A DNA stretch of 64,000 nt, taken from Epiperipatus broadwayi. Taxonomy: Eukaryota > Onychophora > Udeonychophora > Euonychophora > Peripatidae. The DNA lies in contig JAQFVV010000144.1 of NCBI GenBank assembly GCA_028023455.1, positions 186,001-250,000 of the forward strand, in the 5' to 3' direction. Below the pieces are notes generated by a model. The model had not been told where the DNA came from, searched no databases, and was given only the letters and a program-made list of their open reading frames with translations. Numbering within the stretch: position 1 is the first letter of the stretch; every line of letters begins with the position of its first letter. The position numbers and the translations under genes were made by a program. Shown here piece after piece: positions 59,143-64,000 of this stretch.

Positions 59143-62100
59143 ATGAAGATAAAAATTGGATCACTCAACATTAGAGGCTTAAATGCCATCAAAAAACTTT
59201 GAACTCAAAAAATGGTTAAATACAACCCAACCACACATACTAGGGCTATTGGAAACAAAAATGTACAGCAGCTCTCAAATTGATCCTTCAAAATATTTAA
59301 TCAGCCAAGGGTTTTGTGCATGCTCAAGGCAATCATCATCACCATCAGGTGGCACAGGTATAATAATATCCCACAACTGCCCTTTTGATTCTTTTAAAAT
59401 TATATATATTGACTCTAATCTTATCATAATAACACTCCATCATAAAAACATCACACTTAACCTAGTATTTGTCTATATACCACCAGGCCCTGTCATCATC
59501 TCCAGAATAATAGCAACAATAAATTCAATGCTTAGAGCAAAACCAAATCCTGGGAGATTTCAACATGACCTACCAAACTTTTGTCACCAAATGGATCCAT
59601 CAAATAACAATCCCACTTATGAGTGCTGAAGGTTTTCTCCCATCAAACTCAATATCTTTTAATAACAATAGATATAAGTCACTTATTGATTTGTGTTTCT
59701 ACTCACCAATGTTACATCATTATTTTAATCTTGAACTCTGTCCATCTATAATCTCAGATCATGCTGCCCAGTTCATCACCCTCGACCTAACAAAGATACA
59801 GAATACAACAATAGACCTTCAAAAGACTATGCGAGTACTTCTTCCAGCACAAACAACTGAATTCCTATATTCAGAAACATATATAATGCTCCAAAAACTT
59901 CAAAACATGTCACTCGATCCAGTACAAAAGTATATAGCATTCACCAATATACTTTCTTTCAACCATATTACTTGCAATTCAACACCCCCTACCAGATTAT
60001 TAGCTTTGGCAGATGAACTACATAAAAGAATAACCATTTCCAGATCAACTACAGATAATCAAACACAAATTAAAAAACTTACAGAAATGTACAACAATAC
60101 ATGCAACACACTAAAGCAATATATAGCAATAAAAAAGAAAAAAATATACCTTACACAACAACACTCTTGGATCAGAGCATATATACAGTGGGCACTAGGA
60201 TACCCATCTACAGTCAGAGTGCCTATGGCACTTGAAATAGATGGCTCTATAACAGCTGGACATAACATGATAAACCCAATATATCAACATTTAAAAAAAC
60301 AACTGCAAAAACAAAGAGTGTACATACCAAATGAAGATATATTTGGAAACCCTGAAACAGACACACCAATAAAAACAACTAACATTGTATTTCAACTTGC
60401 AACAATAACAAACACATGTCACCCAGGACCACAAGGAATTCCCAAATTTGTGTTCAAACATCTTAGTCACTTGTGCGATCTAGCCAATTACATATCCCAA
60501 AAAATTTGCAACATACAAAGTCTATATCCAATTGCAATGGTTCCATTTAACAAAAAATCAACAGCAATATCATCTTTATCTAATCTACGACCAATTTCAA
60601 TGGGACCTTTAGGAATAAAAATTCTTGAAAGAGTAATAAAGGAGAAAATAGAACACATACTCCCTGTGTTATTATCAGCACAATATGCCAAAAAAGGATC
60701 ATCCATTGGTTAAAACAATAATCGAAGTAGTAAAAAAAAGAAATAAGCACCAATTATGATTCAACTAGACACTGAGGCAGCATTTGACTCAGGGCCTATA
60801 GCCAAATTATTAGATGTGCTGAAAAAAACAACAATACTTCCATCCCTACTATATATAATAGCCAATCTGCTTCTCAGCCATGAAATTCACATCATATTGA
60901 ATGGAAAAAATTCACCAGCCTTCAGACCGAGTCAATCCATCCCACAAGGATCTCCCCTCAGTGCCTTGCTTTTTACAATATATATATATATATAAAGCCT
61001 ATTAATAGAGATACAGAAAAAAATAAAAGGCATTCAAATCCCAAACACTGCTTTAAATATATCATGCATAGCCTATATGGATGATGTAACCATTTTCCTC
61101 CCCTCTAAAAAGAACCTCCCCATATTACAAGAGATAATCAAGAATTATACCTCAAATTTTAATTTGAAAATTAACACAAATAAAACTGCTGCATGGTCAA
61201 TATACACAGGCAAGCACTGTACAGAGATGTTTAATGGTAAACCATCTGCTTTCCTTGGTTTTCCATTCTATCTTGGAACCAATGGAATGAGACAAAAAAA
61301 TTCAAAATAAATTAAAAAAAGATGCTGAAAAAATCACAGCCTCACTTGAAAAGTCATACCTGTCAATATATGCAAAGGTAGCACTATTTAATCAAATTAT
61401 CACAAAAATTACCTACTACACACCTATAATAAAATTTTCAAAAACATTCATATCTAAAATTTCATCAATCTGTAACAAACCAATATGGAAGAGAAAGACA
61501 GTGGCAATCTCTATAAAAAATCTGAGCAGACCACCACATAATAATGGACTTGGACTCTATACAATCAATGTTTTTTACACACAGAAATCAGTAAATCTAA
61601 TAACAGCAACCATAAAAAGATTTCCAGACCTGGAGTGTGTAATCAGTATAATACCCACAGACAGACCACCCCCTTCCTATGGATATCTATCCACACTGAT
61701 TGAAGAACTCAAGCCAATATACAACAAAATATCAATCACTCAATAATGACAACAAGTATACATACTGAGACATTTATAATATACTATACCCAAACCTGAC
61801 ACCTAATCTACATTCATCAGTTCTTGGGATAGGCAACTACTGCAACAATTCAGAAAATGGTCATTAGAACCAAAATTATTTGATTTTCTACTTAAGCTTA
61901 ATCTAAATGCTCTACCCACAACACATTTCCTTAGATTTCGTAGATTCTATACAAATATAGACCCCATGTGTGGGCTATGTCATAGAGAAGAAGAGATCCA
62001 AGATCATTTTCTTCATTCCTGCAGTGCCCTAGAAACAATACATCGCACAATGTTTACCACATACAGAAAGGCCATCATTTCAATTCATGAAATAATAAGT

Positions 62101-62235
62101 AAATTTAAAAAAGGCACCATCCCTGCTATTCGTGCAGCAACATATAGCCTTTATGCCTACTGTTGTACCAGATGCACTTTTGCACTTGCTAATAACCCTC
62201 GATGCCACCCAGCAACATTTTCAATAAAACTATAA
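59143..62235 (+). pseudogene. LINE ORF2 (endonuclease and reverse transcriptase), frameshifted
   Basis: MKIKIGSLNIRGLN at 59143, one shift, then ILGLLETKMYSSSQ (catalytic Glu), SGGTGIIISHNCPF, VFVYIPPGP, a shifted LGDFNM (about 59545), SLIDLCFYSP and SDHAAQFITL complete an AP-type endonuclease. RT blocks: NLRPISMGPLGIKI (about 60580), MIQLDTEAAFDS (motif A, 60756), IPQGSPLSALLFTIYI (motif B, about 60940), AYMDDVTIF (motif C, 61071), INTNKTAAWS and FLGFPF. A post-RT AKVALFNQIITKITYYT block, PTDRPPP and the CCHC motif CGLCHREEEIQDHFLHSC (about 61970) follow. Motif C is intact, unlike in the 45-kb copy. There are at least four frame changes. Confidence 0.87.
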
Positions 62236-62590
62236 CTGTTCAGAAAAAGAGACAGCATCATAGCTCAACCAGATGTGTTTGCAGCCACATGGTCACACTT
62301 GAAACAAAGATCCAGTCTATAAAATATAAAGTCCAATATGATAGATGATGACATTTTCAACATCAGCATTTTTTCCAACTTCAAAGAGATGCAAGCATAA
62401 ACTGAACTAAATAGAGGACCAAATTTAAAAACAAGAAAGAAAGTATGCAGAAATGATAAAGACTTATATACTGAAAGTTGTAATTTGTTTTGCATTTGTA
62501 ACAAATCAATATAGTACTAGATGTGACTCTGTAACTTTTTAGATTCAATAAAGTTTTGCTTTGAAACATAACAACAACAACAACAATAAT

Positions 62591-63380
62591 AAAAATTTGA
62601 TTACTTAATCAAATATAATAGAAATAATATCTAAGTAATCTTAAGGATCATGTGCCAAATAAGTAATATTTTAAGTTATTATTTTCTGTGGATCATGCAT
62701 ATAGAATGAAAAATCAAATAAGCAACAGGCAGATAAATCACAACATCACAAAAATGTAGATTTCAAAACAGTTCACAAATTTATTTAAAAATTAACAATA
62801 AATTTATTACATAATATAAATTTTTTTTACAAAGGTAAAATAACACCATTAAGTACATGAAGTAAAATAAAAATAGTCTTCACTCTGGCCATTTCAAAAT
62901 AAGATGAAATGAAACTCATAACAGTAATGATAATATGAAATCTTCATTCAGTAAAATAGTATTCTATTATTTGTATTAGAAACAGAATAACTTTCCCAAT
63001 TTCTATATAAAAAACTTAATATTATACCTATTCTACTATAAATATATTTCTTATGATGTAAACACACCAACACAAGTTTATATTTTAAAATAAATTTCTT
63101 CAAGTCCAAATAAAACATTAAAAGAAAAATTATTAAAAAAAAACTTTTTTTGCAGTTTGGCAAAGTATCATCCTAATATTTGGATATCAGAAAATTTTAA
63201 ATAAAATATAAATGTCTCCCCCTATAAAATTAATTAGCTATTATGCAAAAAATATTCAAGAGGAAATTTTATAAACTTTTATAACTTAACTAGGTTTAAA
63301 TTATTTATAATAAAATTTAAGAAGCTATCCATAAGTTATATTGCTTGACATTTGTATTACTTTCATTTTTATACTCTTTC
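62591..63380. other. Non-coding stretch
   Basis: AT-rich; small open frames without motifs. Nothing supported. Confidence 0.5.
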
Positions 63381-63640
63381 ATATATCATATCATCCCAAA
63401 ATCATTTTCTCTATTCTCACTTTCATTCCATTTGAATATGCACCTAATTGAGCTAAGTGATCTCTAATATTTGTATTAGCATTAATTATGGCAATCATCA
63501 AACATCTCAACATCATCTGCGAAAGAAATTTCAATATGCTACATCTTGCCCTCTCACAAAATTATTTATTTCAAATGGTTTATCAGCTTATAAAACTACC
63601 TTCTACAATGATTCCAGTGGTGATAGATAGTCATTAAACT
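63381..63640 (-). pseudogene. Short reverse-transcriptase fragment
   Basis: On the minus strand HIEISFADDVEMFDD (a motif C-like FADDV) is followed after a frameshift by NANTNIRDHLAQLGAYSNGM and KVRIEKMI, in the position of the RT thumb. Too short to classify. Confidence 0.4.
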
Positions 63641-64000
63641 GTAGGGTATGGAATAATAACAAGAATGTTTCAAAAAGTAAGATATCATCATGGGTACATC
63701 ACAAATCATAAGAGTAGGTCCGCATTCATTGGGCACCTAAAAATCAAATCATGGCTCTATTATAGCACTTATTGATGATAAGGAAATGCAACTGTCCATG
63801 AAAAAAGACATACTGCCTTATGTTATCTGTATATTTTAATAACTTTAAAATATGGAAATATAATTTGCATACTACATTTTTTAACATATCTCTTAACACC
63901 TACGATTTCATATGAATATTATTACTCTCCCGACCACCATCCTATATCTTCCACACTAAATAACTCATTCAACATTGTAAAATATACAAACAGCATTCTA
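63641..64000. other. Non-coding end of window
   Basis: AT-rich; nothing supported. The fragment at 63381-63640 may extend into this stretch upstream on the minus strand. Confidence 0.4.

Larger units (their letters stand above)
57274..62590 (+). mobile_element. Second, related LINE copy, near full length
   Basis: Begins after an (AAT)n run at about 57274 (CCCGCAGCAAATCTCTGC), has a 5' UTR of about 210 bp, then ORF1 and ORF2. It ends AATAAAG (62547) followed by an (AAC)n tail up to about 62590. The insertion is flanked by AAT-type repeats on both sides, so a target duplication cannot be told from the microsatellite. It has the same architecture and shared peptide motifs as the 45-51 kb LINE (PTDRPPP; a C-terminal CCHC; GPLGIKILERVIKEKI versus VPLMIKVIESLIKENI) but low DNA similarity, so it is a different subfamily. 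The plus strand is A-rich and C over G. Confidence 0.85.

Noticed and set aside
1-64000. Bacterial-type features (operons, CRISPR, ribosome binding sites, phage)
   Set aside because: Base composition, spliced exons, Pol III-type boxes and retroelement content all indicate a eukaryotic nuclear genome.

Overview
This is a very AT-rich (roughly three-quarters A+T by eye), intron- and repeat-dominated animal nuclear window, most likely from an invertebrate. The clues are a Penelope-like retroelement with a GIY-YIG nuclease, RTE and other non-LTR retrotransposon remains, tRNA-derived SINE-like heads, MITE-like palindromes, and the first two exons of an invertebrate-type sarcoplasmic EF-hand protein. 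I cannot name the species. No bacterial gene, operon, CRISPR array or plasmid feature is present.

Layout. 1-5 kb: AT-rich DNA with two palindromic MITE-like repeats. 5.1-7.2 kb: a damaged Penelope-like element (minus strand), followed on its coding strand by a tRNA-like head, a hammerhead-like relic and 42-bp tandem repeats. 7.3-15.7 kb: mostly non-coding, with dispersed repeats, an RTE fragment and a convincing 52-nt plus-strand exon near 8.95 kb. 15.75-15.98 kb: two minus-strand coding exons of an EF-hand (sarcoplasmic calcium-binding-like) protein. 17-24 kb: a SINE-like tRNA head, two further phase-compatible plus-strand exon candidates (17.6 and 21.7 kb), and two minus-strand LINE remnants. 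24.5-31 kb: an RTE 3' end inside a 1.07-kb inverted repeat, a lone hammerhead-like locus at 28.5 kb, and a 0.96-kb inverted repeat carrying TATA and poly(A) signals. 32.5-34.2 kb and 54.1-55.5 kb: two clusters of about 440-470 bp head-to-tail and inverted monomers, each monomer with a type I hammerhead ribozyme. 34-45 kb: sparse, with small hairpins, tandem repeats and a possible spliced minus-strand transcript. 45.2-51.4 kb: a complete LINE copy bounded by a 15-16 bp target-site duplication. 56.8-62.6 kb: a LINE 3' remnant (minus) and a second, related LINE copy (plus).

The most interesting system is the hammerhead-bearing repeat family. Eight ribozyme loci can be folded by eye in two clusters 20 kb apart. 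Outer helix I differs in sequence between copies yet stays paired, the catalytic core is intact in the best copies, and the monomers have no coding potential. This resembles animal retrozymes (non-autonomous circular-RNA retroelements), and a Penelope-like element lies in the same window. A distinct hammerhead-like locus at 28.5 kb belongs to another dispersed repeat family.

Host-gene content is inferred only from splice signals, open phase and local composition. The EF-hand exons are the firmest; the plus-strand exon chain is good but unnamed. All LINE, PLE and RTE reading frames are frameshifted and should be treated as dead or nearly dead copies.
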